A DNA stretch of 64,000 nucleotides from Haliotis asinina (lineage: Eukaryota; Mollusca; Gastropoda; Lepetellida; Haliotidae): positions 58,304,843 to 58,368,842 of the forward strand of contig NC_090282.1 in the NCBI RefSeq assembly GCF_037392515.1, read 5' to 3'. A program made the translations under genes and the position numbers. The notes under the pieces are model-generated. The model made no database searches and was not told the origin of the DNA. It saw only the letters and a program-made list of their open reading frames with translations. Of the stretch, positions 13,418-25,420 are shown piece after piece. Every line of letters begins with the position of its first letter. Within the stretch, counting starts at the first letter, position 1.

Positions 13418-14526
13418 TTAGCTTGTGGGTAGAGCTGGTGGTTGTGGAGATACAATATTGGTTAAAGATAGGAAAGAAATCGACATTTCACATAAGTGGT
13501 GAGTGGTGGCCACTTAATTAAAGAAATTCATCAGTTTTAACAAGGAGAAATGGTACTGCATTTCTGCTGGAACATAATATACACAAAGGTTTGTTTTGTC
13601 AACTTGATTCACCAGATAGTCAACAGTGCTTTCCTTGAAAATACTGATTAATGTGAAAAGTGTTATACATGTATTTAGTTATGGGTTTGTCAACTTGTGC
13701 CAACAGACATGGAACACAGCTATCCTTGGAACTACTAATTAAGGTGACAACCGTTATATTTAGTAATGTTTTTCTGCATACTTCATCCCACAACAGGCAA
13801 ATAGAGGACACATCTTGTCAGTTCATGATAGTTCAAATCCCAGGACAGAGAGATCATAAGTTATTATTCATGTGAAGTTTCTACATGTCCATATCTTTTG
13901 GGTACAGAGGTTTATTGCATACCAACTTGTCTGTATGTATCTTAACTTGCTCTGGCTGAACATGAAGAGGAGAGGACAAGGTGAAAGGTTGCTTGACTTG
14001 CAAAATTTGTGCCAGTTTTTATTAGGGGAGTCCTGTTTTCCAGGTTCTTGTTACCATGTTAAATGTGGAATACTGGATATTCATTTCAGTTTTTCAATTT
14101 ATTATTGGAATTATAACGGTAAATGTTTCTTCTTTATGGTGAGGTAAGCATTTTGTCTATTACTGAAGTTTATGATGATTATTGCATGGATTGTTAGGTA
14201 GTGGGCAGCTCTAAGATTGCTTAAAGACGAATGACTGGATGTCGTACAGTGAGTTCAGTCTGTTGGTTTTTCCAGAAGCAGTTCCATTAAACATTTCATC
14301 CACTGAAAAATAACATAACATGGATTCTTCTGGAGGAGAGCTGGTCCTTGGGGCCCTATTGAACAAAGCAATCTTAGAACTACAGTAATTCCAAATCCTA
14401 TGCTTGGACGAGGACTCATGATCATGGCACTAATATCACTTTGTGTCAGTTAGCCCTGTGATCCTATGCTTATCATTAGATGCCTTTTTATTGAGGATCC
14501 AGTACTTCAGGGGGTCATCTGAGCAT

Positions 14527-14680
14527 TTGGGTAGCCTGGATAAGCTTTCGCTTTTCACGCAGAAGATCCAAGTTCAATTCCCTACATGGGTACAGTACGT
14601 TGTGCCAATTTCTGGTGTCCCCTGCCATGATATTGCTCGACTATTGCTGAAAGCAGCATAAAACTAAAAACTCCATCACT
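14527..14680 (+). mobile_element. SINE family A
   Basis: Head GGGTAGCCTGGATAAGC, B box AGTTCAATTCC, body ACATGGGTACAGTACGTTGT and tail ATTGCTGAAAGCAGCATAAA. An open frame across it is only the SINE read through. Confidence 0.8.
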
Positions 14681-16960
14681 TTGGGTGCCATTTCACAAAG
14701 GAAGTATGATCCCAGCTTCCATACCTTAATACATACGTGCAAGGGTTGTAGGACTAAAGTTGTTTTGTAGTATTGGCCTCTTACCCCGGTGTGTAGTTAG
14801 TGTTGAAGCATGTTGTAGCCACAGAGCAGACTGTTGTTTTTTTCTGTATGTGTGGTCAAGTGACCAATGTTTGATGTCGCCTGAACCCCCTCTCTAATCA
14901 CAGGGCCTCACGTCTTTGTAAAGATTATAGACTTTAAAAAAATCTTTTTGAGATAACCCCATCTTGAAATGCTTCTCAGTACCATATATATAGGATACTA
15001 GATGACCCTCAGTGTAATACCAATTTTTTAAACACGTTAATGATATATGGTATTTTTTATACTAAATCTTTCACAAGTTTAATTAAAATGGTATTTCACA
15101 GAAGCCAGTTTAGTAGTCTTCTTATTTGTCTAGAAAAATAAACTGACAGAAACCTTCAGTGTGATGACAGTCATATGAATTTTCCACGAGTCAGGCAATA
15201 CCATTGCGACAGAGGCATTAACATAGTGACATCATAACTGTAACCATTACATCATATGTATAGTGATATTACATAAGTGTAATATTGCAATAAAAATATT
15301 ACACTGCACTATCTGCCATGGGCAAATAATAAATCGTGACATACTGGAGGAATAAGGTAAGAGATCAAGTGAAAGCACAAGTGTCCCCTTATGTTTTTTA
15401 TTTTTTTCAGGTGACTTCAAAGCTGTACAATACAAAGCTTGTGAAGAAACCCTGGAAAATAGAGGAAAGCTTGTCCTTTCATGGGATCTCTTATTTTTTT
15501 CCCTCAGTATATATTGTACTGTGAAGCATTTTGAGTCAGGGGTCATGTCAAAAACATTACTTATTTCAGTCTTTAATCTTTAACAACAACACGATGGCCT
15601 GTGTCCTTGATCTCTCCAGCTCAAGTGTGACAATTGGCGAATAATTAATCTCTATCAGTATAATTACATAGTGAGTGTTGCCACGGAAGGCCCATCAAGT
15701 GTCGACCTATGCACTGGGGTAAACAAGTGATAGGACATTGTCAGTCTTTGTCTTTACATCAGGGAGAATTTCTGTTTATGTTGTATATGATGCTATATTG
15801 TATTTAGCTGTTGTTTTGAAAAATAATTATTTGTACATAAAACCATTTTCAGAGATTTACACTACTCGAAACAAGTTAAACATCATTTAGTTGAAGGACT
15901 GTGGGAAGATGCACCTTTACCTGTGACAGAGTAACTAGAGTAAAATGAAATTAATAGTGTGCTCATGGGGTGAATCGATATGCTCTTACCATGGTACGAT
16001 ACGCATTGTTATACAGGGCCTTCATTTTGGTATACGAGATATGATCACAATGCAGAAAAGTGACAAGCTGTCAGTAAAGAAATACATAGATTTTGACTAA
16101 ATGATTAAATTTGTAGACCTTTTGGTAAAGGTTTTTAAGGGTAAATAATATGACAGTATGAAAACTGAAATTACAGAATGTTTTATTGCATTACAGTATA
16201 CTGAACCGAACGGCAAATTACTGTATTTCTACTAATGCTGCATTTAAGGTTGTCTCCCCTAGTATGCTTTTTAACTTCTGTCTACTTGTTTGTGTGTATG
16301 GGAGTGTGTATGTCCTATGCTATCGTGACCACCTGTTTGCTTGACCACTGTTACCTATTTTTGAAGGAAACAGGACTTGGGGTGAACCAGTGCACTCAAA
16401 CCATGGTGCAGAAGGTAGTAAAATGTGTACAGAGAAAGTGTAGTCCCAAGTTTGACATATGTCGTCATGGAAATCCTATTTGTTTTCATATGAATGCAGC
16501 CCAATAGATTCTGCTTACTAATCTTTGCTAACCTGAAAATTTGATAACATGACTGTCAGACTGGTATTTTCACAATTTGTGTTTGGAGGAAGAGTTGCTT
16601 TAATTACTAGTTCTTGAGACAGATTCCAGTCAAATGCAGGAAAACAATCTTCTAGACACAAATAATGTGCAATTAAGAAAATTAAATATTGCAGAGGCAA
16701 TTTTTGTTGGTCCTAACTCTTCATTGAATATTTAATGACATTTTGAGATTTTTTGGGTGTATATTTTCATATGTTTTGTATGATTAAAAAAATCTCAAAC
16801 TTCAAGAGGATTTTTGTCTTGATTGCTTGTCCTAACCTGTTGATGTGACAAGAAGCCACTCTGTACTGGATAGACACCGAGAAAGTTGTTCAGTGCCATT
16901 CTCTTTTGAGCACTGGGAGTCCAGTTTATTGTGTCTGTTGTTTTGTTCCAAACAGTACTG

Positions 16961-17106
16961 TGGCAGTGTGGTAGCAGAGTGGCTAAAGCCTATGTTCGTT
17001 GTGCCAAAGACCCAGGTTCAGTTCTCTACATGGGTACGATGTGTGAAGCCCTTTCTTGTGTAAACCCCAACATGATATTGCCAGGTGGGGAGTAGAGCCA
17101 CACTTA
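16961..17106 (+). mobile_element. SINE family A
   Basis: Head GGTAGCAGAGTGGCTAAAGC, B box GGTTCAGTTCTC, body ACATGGGTACGATGTGTGAA, and a shortened 3' end (ATGATATTGCCAGG) lacking the usual tail. Confidence 0.75.
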
Positions 17107-17970
17107 CTTACAATCAGTACCTTAGTATATATACATGTCACAGTTTACAATCTTTACACAACACTAATTTTTCAACACGGGGAGTATGTAAGCCATATTT
17201 TTTTCAATATAAGAGTACTGAATGGAATTTAATGGTGTGTAAGTAATTTCATGTTTTGTTTCATATATGCACCACAACATTGCTACTCTTGTGTAAACAG
17301 GTCAATAAACAATCAAGCAATACTTTTTCAGATAAATACCTCTGTAAATGATTTTAAGATTATTGCTTGATCTGATGCGACTTCTGATTTTTTTCCTATC
17401 ACATCATGCATATTTTTTGTCCATACATATGCCGATATGGCCCTTATCTGGAGCCCTGCATTAGGTTGAAATTAAGAAAAATAACAGAAATACCTACTAC
17501 AAGATGTCATTCTGTGAAGCGGCCTTTGACATTTTCCACCAACACAAATTCTAAAGGCATCATCAGTGAGATCTTCAAATGGGACAGATAATTGTGTCAT
17601 GTCGTTTTGGTTAATCTTCAAAATATTTACACACATAACATTATTGATTTCTCTAGAATGTTTTCGTGCAGTCATGTATTATTCTAAAAAGCAAGTAAAG
17701 AATTCAAATTAGAACCATTGAAAGTTATCTTCAAATTACTTATATCAGTTCTGGTGCTTGTTTCACTCTGGAAACAAAGACAAGTTCATGAAATATTGCA
17801 TAGATACAAATATCTAGTTTATTCTACACCTGTGGGTAATACTGAACCTTGTTTCAGGACAGACATAATAGAGTTTCTTATTATTAAGAACACTGCAAGG
17901 AGCTGCCTACTTTCAGCCACATCATGTGGGATGGTGATGTGTTAATAACCTGGATCATAGTAGTGAAGAC

Positions 17971-18123
17971 TGATTGACTGACTGTTGTTAAATGCTACAC
18001 TCAACAATATATGGCAGTCAGTAAATAATCAGCTAGACAATCAATGACACGAGCATTTTCTACACCAATGGGGTTGTCGAGCCTGATCCCCAGATCAAAT
18101 CAGTCACCTTTCACTACAAGCAT
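17971..18123 (-). mobile_element. SINE family B
   Basis: Minus-strand copy with TTGTTAAATGCTACACTCAA (GTTGTTTAA-type tail variant), the GTAAATAATCAGCTAGACAA block, the GAGCATTTTCTACACCAATG block and the GTCACCTTTCACTACAAGCA block, in family order. Confidence 0.7.
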
Positions 18124-18575
18124 GTGTTGAAGTAAAGGCATGTAATGATTGTACAATTTGAGGAACAAATGCAGAAGGACCCAATCCAAACGTTGTTAAC
18201 TGGAAATATGATATCTCAGGCCAGAACAATTTTATTTCTTGTATTACGGATCCACCTGCTGTAGAATAAGAATAAGAGCCAAAATAAATGAATTTTCCCC
18301 ACTCAAAAAATAAAATCCTATTGTTTATATTGGCCAAGGCTGTCAACTAAAAGGAATCTTTTTTCAGATTGTTTTTGCCCCATACAGACTTCATAAATTA
18401 CCAAATGTAAAATACTTTGAGTACTTAAATGGAATATTACTTTGATTGGTGATTTCATCTTTATTCTTTTCCCCTCCTGACTTTGGGTTTCCTAAGGACA
18501 AAACCCATAAAACAAGAAATAAATTTTGTCTGGCCTCAAGGAGAAAGAACAATGGCATCAGACATAAATTAATAG

Positions 18576-18581
18576 TTTATT
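18576..18581 (-). terminator. Poly(A) signal for the YqaJ gene
   Basis: AATAAA on the minus strand, 167 bp downstream of the stop codon of the YqaJ nuclease gene. No closer canonical signal was seen. Confidence 0.55.
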
Positions 18582-18747
18582 GAAAAAGATAAATAACAAC
18601 GGTAAAATAAGTTACACTTACAGGTTAACTGCATAAAATAAGTTGCTGGTTAACTGCATAAACTATGTTACAGTCTAACTGCATAAGGATCTAATAAAAA
18701 TAAATTAGAATCTGATAAAAATTAATAACATCTGTAGACATACAGGA

Positions 18748-20863
18748 TCACGCAACTCGACTTTGTTGAGTAGAATGTATCTGGCTATCAATTCTCTCCA
18801 ACACCTGGTCCATATTCAAGCTTGTGTTACCTAGGTTACAAGGGTAACCCATAAGTAGATCAAATGACATGAACACCTTGGAAGGCCCGCGGAACATCCC
18901 ATTTTTCTGTTCCAGAAGGTCCTCCACAGCTATGCTATCCTCCCCTGGGAACTTTGCTCTGTGCATTGGTAGTGTCCTTAGCTTCTTAGCAGACAGGGAT
19001 TCTGTAGGATCCTGTCCAAACATCTCACGTACCTGGGATTCCTGTAAAAGGATGAAGACTTCAACAAATACTAAGGTAACAACAAATCTAACAAGGTAAC
19101 ACCCATTTGGCAACAACTCCAAAGTTACAGCTGATAACAGAGGTACAAGGTGATAATGATTTGTTTTAAGAAGCACATACACTGTGAATGACCCCTCCGA
19201 AAATTTGATTAAAAGAAATTAAACACATTTGCAGTCAGAGCAACCTTAGGTATATAGCCTTGTTGCACTGAACAAAAACTGGTTACACCTGCTCCTCAAT
19301 ATACAATTAGGTATATAGCCTTGTTGCACTGAACAAAAACTGGTTACACCTGCTCCTCAATATACAATTAGGTATATAGCCTTGTTGGACTGAACAAAAA
19401 CTGGTTACACCTGCTCCTCAATATACAATTGTGTATAAAATTTTAATTTTGGTACAAATGATTTTGAGCATTAAAACAAAATCATACTGGGTCTGCTAAC
19501 ATCATGTTATCTTACTTCATAAAGTTTCATGTCATGAACTGAAACAGTCATTGTCTGTGTAGTCGTAAGTGCCACTGTTCCAAACCAGTTCCTCATTAAT
19601 GTGTTTTCCAGGCAAAGTCTGTGTTCTTTGAGCAACAGTCATGTGATCAACAGCATGAGCATTGATACAAGCAATTGAGATGCATGACCTGACAACACAA
19701 TGCTGTTAGTCACTTCCCACAACAAGCATGGGTTACCAAGGCCAATTCTAACCTGGATCTTCACAGGTAACAAAAACCTATATGCTGTAATCGAGCATGT
19801 GATGTCAGGATGGTAAGATCTCATTATAAGTAAATATATTAATAAACAATACCTGCAGTGGAGATTGATGACAATTTTTATGGACAACAGCAATTGGAAT
19901 CTATATCGAAATGACACCTTTCACAAATAAAAGAAGTTGTATATCCTTAAAACTTGTCAAAGGCAACTATGCTTGTCGTATGAGGCGACTGACAGGATCA
20001 GGTGGTCACTTGCTGACTTCACTGACACAGGTCATCGGTTCCCAATTGTGGAGATTGATGCCCATGTTGTTGATCACTGGACTGTATGGTCCAGACGTGA
20101 TTATTTACAGACCGCTGCTATATTGCTGGAATATTGCAGAGTGCAACATAAAGCACAACTCACTCACTCACTTAAAAATTGTCATCATTCTTTATCACCT
20201 CAAATTCTAAAATGCCCATCAAAGAAGTACTACCTGCAATGTATGACAGAACTGCCTTATGACATCCGACACATGGAGCCAGTACATGGGTTGAAAGTGA
20301 ACTCTTTTCAGGATTACCTCCCTTGTTTTTGTACACACAGCTAAAAAGTCACACCAGGGGGCACCAACCACTGCCATCTGACCTTGAATCTGGGCCATGT
20401 ATTGCCTGGGGATACCCATATCCAAGTCATTACCAGAGTACATCTTATGCACAGGGGCTTTGAACTCTGTAAGTCCAATAATATTCTCTGGAAAATCTCT
20501 GTCAACAACTAAACCATCTGGGGAAGCACCAATGAGAGTTTTCAGATCGCTGTCTTTGTTTGGAACCCAGAATCCTGAGTCTCGTACTATGTTTCCTGTC
20601 AACATTTCATAAGCTTCTTTTATTATAATTTCAGTGTCTATTCCATGTTGTAGATTGGACATTGTATTGCCGTCCAAGTCGAATATTGAATCTTCTGAAA
20701 TGAGAGACAGGAAAAAGTCAAATGGTTTCCCTCTCCCCACTCCAATGGCATCTCCGAATTGCGATGCTGTGATCACTGTGTTTCTCCGTAGTGAAAACCA
20801 TTCAGGTGACCTCTGCTGAACTTTGTGTTCAATCCCAGTGCAAGTTGATGACTGGCTGTGCAT
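18748..20863 (-). CDS. YqaJ-type PD-(D/E)xK exonuclease/recombinase-like protein
   Basis: Two coding exons on the minus strand, 20863-20234 and 19041-18748, joined in phase 0 with GT/AG borders, giving 307 residues if ATG 20863 is the start. The N-terminal 200 residues fit the YqaJ fold, a lambda-exonuclease-like nuclease. Visible features are RSPEWFSLRRNTVITASQFG (residues 18-37), GIDTE with E78, ASPDG with D116, the EFK catalytic pair E133/K135, and the helix YMAQIQGQMAV. All expected catalytic residues are present, so the enzyme may be active on DNA ends. The second exon (about 97 residues, GPSKVFMSFDLLMGYPCNL) is not recognised. The frame stays open upstream of ATG 20863 as far as an acceptor near 20894, so an earlier exon is likely. 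A candidate untranslated first exon ends with a CAAG|GTATGC donor at 21753. Such proteins occur in phages, as scattered animal genes and, from memory, as an accessory protein of ISL2EU-type DNA transposons. No transposase lies beside it here. Confidence 0.75.
19248..19430. repeat. 61-bp tandem repeat, three copies
   Basis: Three almost identical 61-bp units start at 19248, 19309 and 19370, each beginning AGGTATATAGCCTTGTTG and ending in CAATATACAATT. They lie inside the intron of the YqaJ gene. I see one base difference, in the third copy, so the duplication is recent. Confidence 0.95.
19638..19767 (-). mobile_element. SINE family B, 5' part
   Basis: Contains GTGATCAACAGCATGAGCAT, TTAGTCACTTCCCACAACAA and CATGGGTTACC, followed by a CTGGATCTTCACAGG head. 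The 3' tail is missing. Intron of the YqaJ gene. Confidence 0.65.
19965..20171 (+). mobile_element. SINE family B
   Basis: Plus-strand copy: CTTGTCGTATGAGGCGACTG, CAGGTCATCGGTTCCCAATT, GTTGATCACTGGACTG, GATTATTTACAGACCG, GCTGGAATATTGCAGAGTGC and an ACTCACTCACTC end. In the YqaJ intron, antisense to the gene and only 60 bp from the exon 1 donor. Confidence 0.85.
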
Positions 20864-21122
20864 TATGTTGACAGCTGGTGTAATTCTTGCTACCTGTACA
20901 AAAACGATTGAACACCATTCTTAGAAAACAAATTTGTGCTTTCTCATATATGCATTTTCTCTTCTATTGTTCAAACTGAATTATCAACGAAAGATGACTG
21001 TAAAGAGAGATGAAAGTCAATGGTTTTAGGGTTATTGCTAGTCTGAACATTTGGGTTCTTTTCAGCAGCAACTGTGCTGGAACAGATTATGAACCCCTGT
21101 TGTAAGGATCAGAGGCTGAGTA

Positions 21123-21352
21123 AATGTGAGTGATTGATTTTAGTTTTATGCTGCACTCAACAATATTCCAGCTATGTGACAGCTGTCTGTAAATAAAAGT
21201 TTGGACCAGGCAATCCAGTGATCAACAGCATGAACATCAATCTACACAACTGGAATATGTGGTCAATCAAAGCTGCACGCCTGACCACCTGGTCCCTTTA
21301 GACACATCTTACGAGAAGCAGTGAAGATCAACTCTAACCAAGATCTTCATGG
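21123..21352 (-). mobile_element. SINE family B
   Basis: Minus-strand copy from the TTTTAGTTTTATGCTGCACT tail through the ATTCCAGCTATGTGAC, GATCAACAGCATGAACATCA and ACCTGGTCCC blocks to the AAGATCTTCATGG head. Upstream of the YqaJ coding exons, probably in its first intron. Confidence 0.8.
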
Positions 21353-22410
21353 TGTAAATATGAGGCTCATTCAAAACACAGTAGAAGTAGATTCCTCTAA
21401 CCCCAGTCAAAAGCCAACATTACAAACTGACTGGAACTGGTGTAAGAAACAACCAATGAACTTATTTCGTGTTGGAATATTACCGGGGAAGGTGGAAATA
21501 TTCTATGTGAAAAGAGGTGGTTACAGGCAGAGCTCTTTCCCATTACTTACCCATGTGGACCTTTTCCATGTATCTACGACTTAAAGAGCTTGCATTGCAA
21601 CGACGATTTTGTTCTCCAAATTCATTAAATGCTGTAAAGAGAGTTCACCTCTAAAAACAGGCTTTCAGTGTTGAAAATCTACCTGTCGGTTAAGAGGTAT
21701 GTCAGACAAATGAACGGGTACAAAGCAACAGCGAGTCTGTTTCAATGCATACCTTGTACACAGCTGATAATTTCACAACTTTGAATCAGGTTCTATTTTG
21801 CGCCTTGACGTATTTCCGGATTGCTTTCAGGGGAGGTAACTCTATATGTCTTGTACAAAATCTCAACTGCAGGACGAACTGGTATAACTCCAGTGACTAG
21901 CAATGCCTGTTAATAACCGAAATATACGCGCAGAAATAAATATTTAGATGGAATTTGAAACAGTCTTTATTGATTATTTTCAGTATGTGCTCCACGATAT
22001 AATAATAAGACATTCAGTTTGTAAAACGGTGTACTTAGAAACGATTACATGCAGTTTTTATGGTTTCTGGTGCAGTGATCGAAGGAATAATCTTTGAGAA
22101 TGTTTTCTCATTGATTCTTGGTGAGAAAGCTTTTTACGCCTTCGTTGATTCACCATGGAGTCACCGCGTGTAAAGTCTTTAAATATCTTAGGAGGCTTCT
22201 GCGTTTTGTCCAAAAATAATAGTACTATCTGGCTCGTGTCCTGCGCTGCCCATGTAGCTTTGACCTTGAGGGGTTTTCTATATTATATAATAATAACTAT
22301 CCAAGTACTTCATCCTCCAATGTAAATATTCGTTACACACCATTACAAAATGATATTCATATTCATTGTTCTTCGTCTTCTGATGTCTTTCTGTAAGACT
22401 ATTTCTATTC

Positions 22411-22541
22411 CAAGCGAGATAGCCTAGTGGTTGAAGCCGACGACCCGGGTTCGATTCCCTACATGGGTATAATGCGTGAAGCCCATTTCTAGATATTGCT
22501 AGAATAGTGCTATAAGAGGCGTCAAACCAAACTCACTCAAC
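22411..22541 (+). mobile_element. SINE family A
   Basis: Head GATAGCCTAGTGGTTGAAGC and perfect B box GGTTCGATTCCC. There is a small deletion between the boxes and a shortened body, then the GCGTCAAACCAAACTCACTC tail. Confidence 0.8.
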
Positions 22542-22861
22542 TCTGACCTAAGCTGGTGACAGCTGCAGCGAAAACTGATGAGATTTTGTAAAATGGAGGT
22601 GACATTAATGCAGCTGCAACATTGGTTTCGGAGGAATGTCACCATGGGCATGGGATCCACAATCCTTAGTGCGCCGTTGTTCAAATTCTGTGAGGAATAG
22701 TCCTGCAAGAATCACCCATATATATCCAAAGCCCTTATTTAAAGAGAATGTTTTAATATAATTTCCCCAAGATGTATTGAGCCACGGTAGTGTATAGGTC
22801 AATGGTTGAGGTAGAGCGAAAGACGTTTGGTCCAGTAGTTAACAATTTAATGACTGTTTGA

Positions 22862-23012
22862 GTATGGTTTTACGACGCTTTTAGCAATATTCCTGCAACA
22901 CCACGGCGGGGGACACCAGAAATGGGCTTCACACATAGTACCCATGTGCGGAATCGAACCCGAGCCTCGGTGTGACCAACAAACGCTCTAACCTTTTAAG
23001 CTGCCCCATCGT
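22862..23012 (-). mobile_element. SINE family A
   Basis: Minus-strand copy: tail GGTTTTACGACGCTTTTAGC, body CCACGGCGGGGGACACCAGA, B box GGAATCGAACCCGA, A-box region CTCTAACCTTTTAAGCTG. Confidence 0.85.
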
Positions 23013-23652
23013 CCACACATTTAAAGGTGAGATCAATATGGATTCAGTGACAACCTCTATCTCATAAAACAACGTTGTTACTTATATATTTTGGCAGATA
23101 GATGTACTTTCTAAGTTCTGACATATGGTTGATATCCCCAGATTTTGATTCCGTAGGTTAATATAGTAAGTACCATGGTGTCGAACATCTTGATAGCAGT
23201 GTTTGTACGTAAGTCATAAGTGATGGACCTTGTATATAAAAAGACAGACTTTTTTCTGCCGCAGTGCAGGGTACTTGGTGGTTGGGCAGAGTTACGTCCT
23301 GAGAGAAGTCACATTCGCTGCCTGGGCTGCATGTAGTGGTGCCAAGGATTATGAGCTTACGACGAGCCCAACCTACGTAAAATATCAGGACCTCCCAACC
23401 TCACTTTCAGTTTCAAATTAATTTGTAAAAGAAACTAATGTATAAACTTAGGAGAAATTACAGATGAAATACACCTCACGAATAACTTCAAAAGGAAACT
23501 TCCTTTGTACACAGGTAAACAGTAAATTGTTGCTTTAAATGTCAATATGAATTATAGTCTGGTTCATAATTATTGAGAATTTTTCTTCTTACTTTGAGCT
23601 ATCCTAACACCTCAACTGATTCACTGATACTTAAAACTAAGTAATGGTATAA

Positions 23653-23705
23653 GGGAGGTAACTCATCTTGGCCTACTGAGTATAGTACAATTAGAGTTAC
23701 CTCCC
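23653..23705. repeat. Inverted repeat in the Tc1 leader
   Basis: Perfect 12-bp arms, GGGAGGTAACTC at 23653-23664 and GAGTTACCTCCC at 23694-23705, separated by 29 bp and ending 42 bp before the transposase start. It could fold in the leader RNA or mark a protein-binding site; its function is unknown. Confidence 0.85.
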
Positions 23706-23747
23706 CTGAATTTGTAGCAGACGTCATTTTCCTCAGCACTGTCAATA

Positions 23748-24728
23748 ATGTCTGCTGAAGATAAAAGAAGGTTGATTTTTGAGTTGTGTAATCAAGGAAT
23801 TGATGATGTAAATACATTGGCAGAGAGAACAGGAACTCCTCTTTCTATTGTGTATAGGATTAGGAAGAATTTTAAAGAGGGAAAGGATTTTGGGCACCAG
23901 AAAGGAGCAGGGAGACCCAGAAAATTGGACTTCTCAGATCGCGTCCGGCTGGGAATTTTAGTGTCTAAAAAGCAAAGGGCAAGCATCTCCAACATCAGGT
24001 ATGAAATGGTAGAAAGGGGATCAACAGTTGTATCAAAATCTACAGTTAGAAGAAATTTGATTGATCTTGGGTGGGAGAAAAAGACTGGAATTCCTTCTCC
24101 TCTCATGAAACAAGAACATAAAGACAGGCGTGTTGAGTGGTGTTTGGCACATGAAAACTTTGACTGGGAAAATGTGATTTTTACTGATGAAAGCTCAATA
24201 TGGGTATATCCCAATAATGTGAAAATATGGACAAAATCTGCGTCAGCACCGTTGTATCGACGACCTAAATACAGCCCAAAGTTTCATGTATGGGGAGGGA
24301 TATCCTTATTAGGAACGACCCCGCTGTGTGTGTTTGAGGGAAATCTGACAAGTCAACGCTACACTAACATATTAGATAATTTTCTCCTTCCAAGTGCACA
24401 TGTGTTTTATGGAAATGACTGGATTTTGCAGCAAGATAATGATCCTAAACACACCGCAAAACATGCCAAGCAGTGGTTTCAGGAGAAAAATGTGACTGCA
24501 TTACCATTTCCTGCATATAGTCCTGACTTAAGTCCCATTGAGAACATTTGGGGGATGATGAAGGAATGTGTGAATCAAAAGGGGTTGACAAAAATTGAAG
24601 ACATGAAGAGAGAAGTGGTCCGATACTGGGACAGCATAACTCACGAGACACTAACCTCTCTGATAGGAGGTATGCCTACCCGTCTTAGACTGTGCCGTGA
24701 AGCTCAAGGAGACTTGATAAAATATTAA
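23748..24728 (+). CDS. Tc1/mariner transposase (DD34E)
   Basis: A 326-residue transposase that cuts and pastes the surrounding element. The N-terminal helix-turn-helix spans about residues 6-45 (FELCNQGIDDVNTLAERTGT), followed by the GRPR-type motif GAGRPRKL at 53-60 and a second DNA-binding part (STVRRNLIDLGW). The catalytic triad is D147 in IFTDESS, D230 in LQQDNDPKHTA and E265 in SPIENIWGMMKE. The 34 residues between D230 and E265 give the DD34E signature. The length is normal for the family (about 340) and there is no interruption. The ATG at 23748 is the first in frame inside the element and precedes the HTH directly. It has no introns. Activity cannot be judged from sequence, but nothing essential appears to be missing. 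Confidence 0.95.
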   Translation: MSAEDKRRLIFELCNQGIDDVNTLAERTGTPLSIVYRIRKNFKEGKDFGHQKGAGRPRKLDFSDRVRLGILVSKKQRASISNIRYEMVERGSTVVSKSTVRRNLIDLGWEKKTGIPSPLMKQEHKDRRVEWCLAHENFDWENVIFTDESSIWVYPNNVKIWTKSASAPLYRRPKYSPKFHVWGGISLLGTTPLCVFEGNLTSQRYTNILDNFLLPSAHVFYGNDWILQQDNDPKHTAKHAKQWFQEKNVTALPFPAYSPDLSPIENIWGMMKECVNQKGLTKIEDMKREVVRYWDSITHETLTSLIGGMPTRLRLCREAQGDLIKY

Positions 24729-25270
24729 ATTGTTACCTACACAACATGAAAAGGTCAGTTCACTTTCACAATACATTCAATTTTATCTGATTTGTTCTCG
24801 TTTAATAATAAGAAATGCTTTAGCTATTCTCAATAATTTTGAACCATACTGTATATGTAGTTAAAATATTTGTATACACCCCAGAGAAATACTTTTCTAA
24901 CTTCGTTACACAAATATTACAATGTTAGAAATACATTCTCAAATTTATGTAATTCATGTAATATTAATGTATTTCGCACAATATAGTTTTATATTTATGT
25001 AAGTCATTCGAAATGAGATCGACAGGGATGTAACACTCTGGATATGTGACAAAATATACTTTGTCTTACAAGTGCACTATAGGACATTTAGATTGAATTA
25101 CTAAATTGCTTTGATTGATGGTAATATTTGTGTCAGTCATATCTAGTACAATCGACAAACTTTCTAGTAATAGACAAAATAGAAAATGCCATTGTATTTG
25201 ACTCACCAGACCGAAATTGAGGGAGAGAGAAAGGTGTATTAGGAATCAACCTATTCAGTACTTCGTTCAG

Positions 25271-25420
25271 GGGTAAGTGAGTGAGTTTAGCTTTACACCC
25301 CTTACAGCGGTATTCCCCCAGTATCACGGTGGGATACACAAGAAATGGACTTCACATTGCACTACGGGGAATCGAAACCGGGTCATAAGCTCTATCCCTA
25401 CCCTGTGCAAGCCCGAGCTC
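25271..25420 (-). mobile_element. SINE family A
   Basis: Minus-strand copy with a GTGAGTGAGTTTAGCTTTAC tail, body TATCACGGTGGGATACACAA and decayed B box GGGAATCGAAACC. Confidence 0.8.

Larger units (their letters stand above)
12736..18570. other. Spacer between convergent PHAX and YqaJ genes
   Basis: Contains the 3' untranslated region of PHAX (end not determined; an ATTAAA lies near 13516), four SINE copies listed separately, and otherwise AT-rich DNA without a recognisable gene. Short frames at 13872-14147 and 16235-16507 show no domain. Confidence 0.5.
23555..24851 (+). mobile_element. Tc1/mariner DNA transposon, complete
   Basis: A 1,297-bp element with 26-bp terminal inverted repeats at 23555-23580 and 24826-24851 that match at 23 of 26 positions. 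It is flanked by TA on both sides (23553-23554 and 24852-24853), the target duplication of this superfamily. It carries one uninterrupted transposase gene and little else. The well-matched ends, TA duplications and intact frame indicate a recent insertion. A 12-bp inverted repeat lies in its 5' leader (23653-23664 and 23694-23705). Confidence 0.92.
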
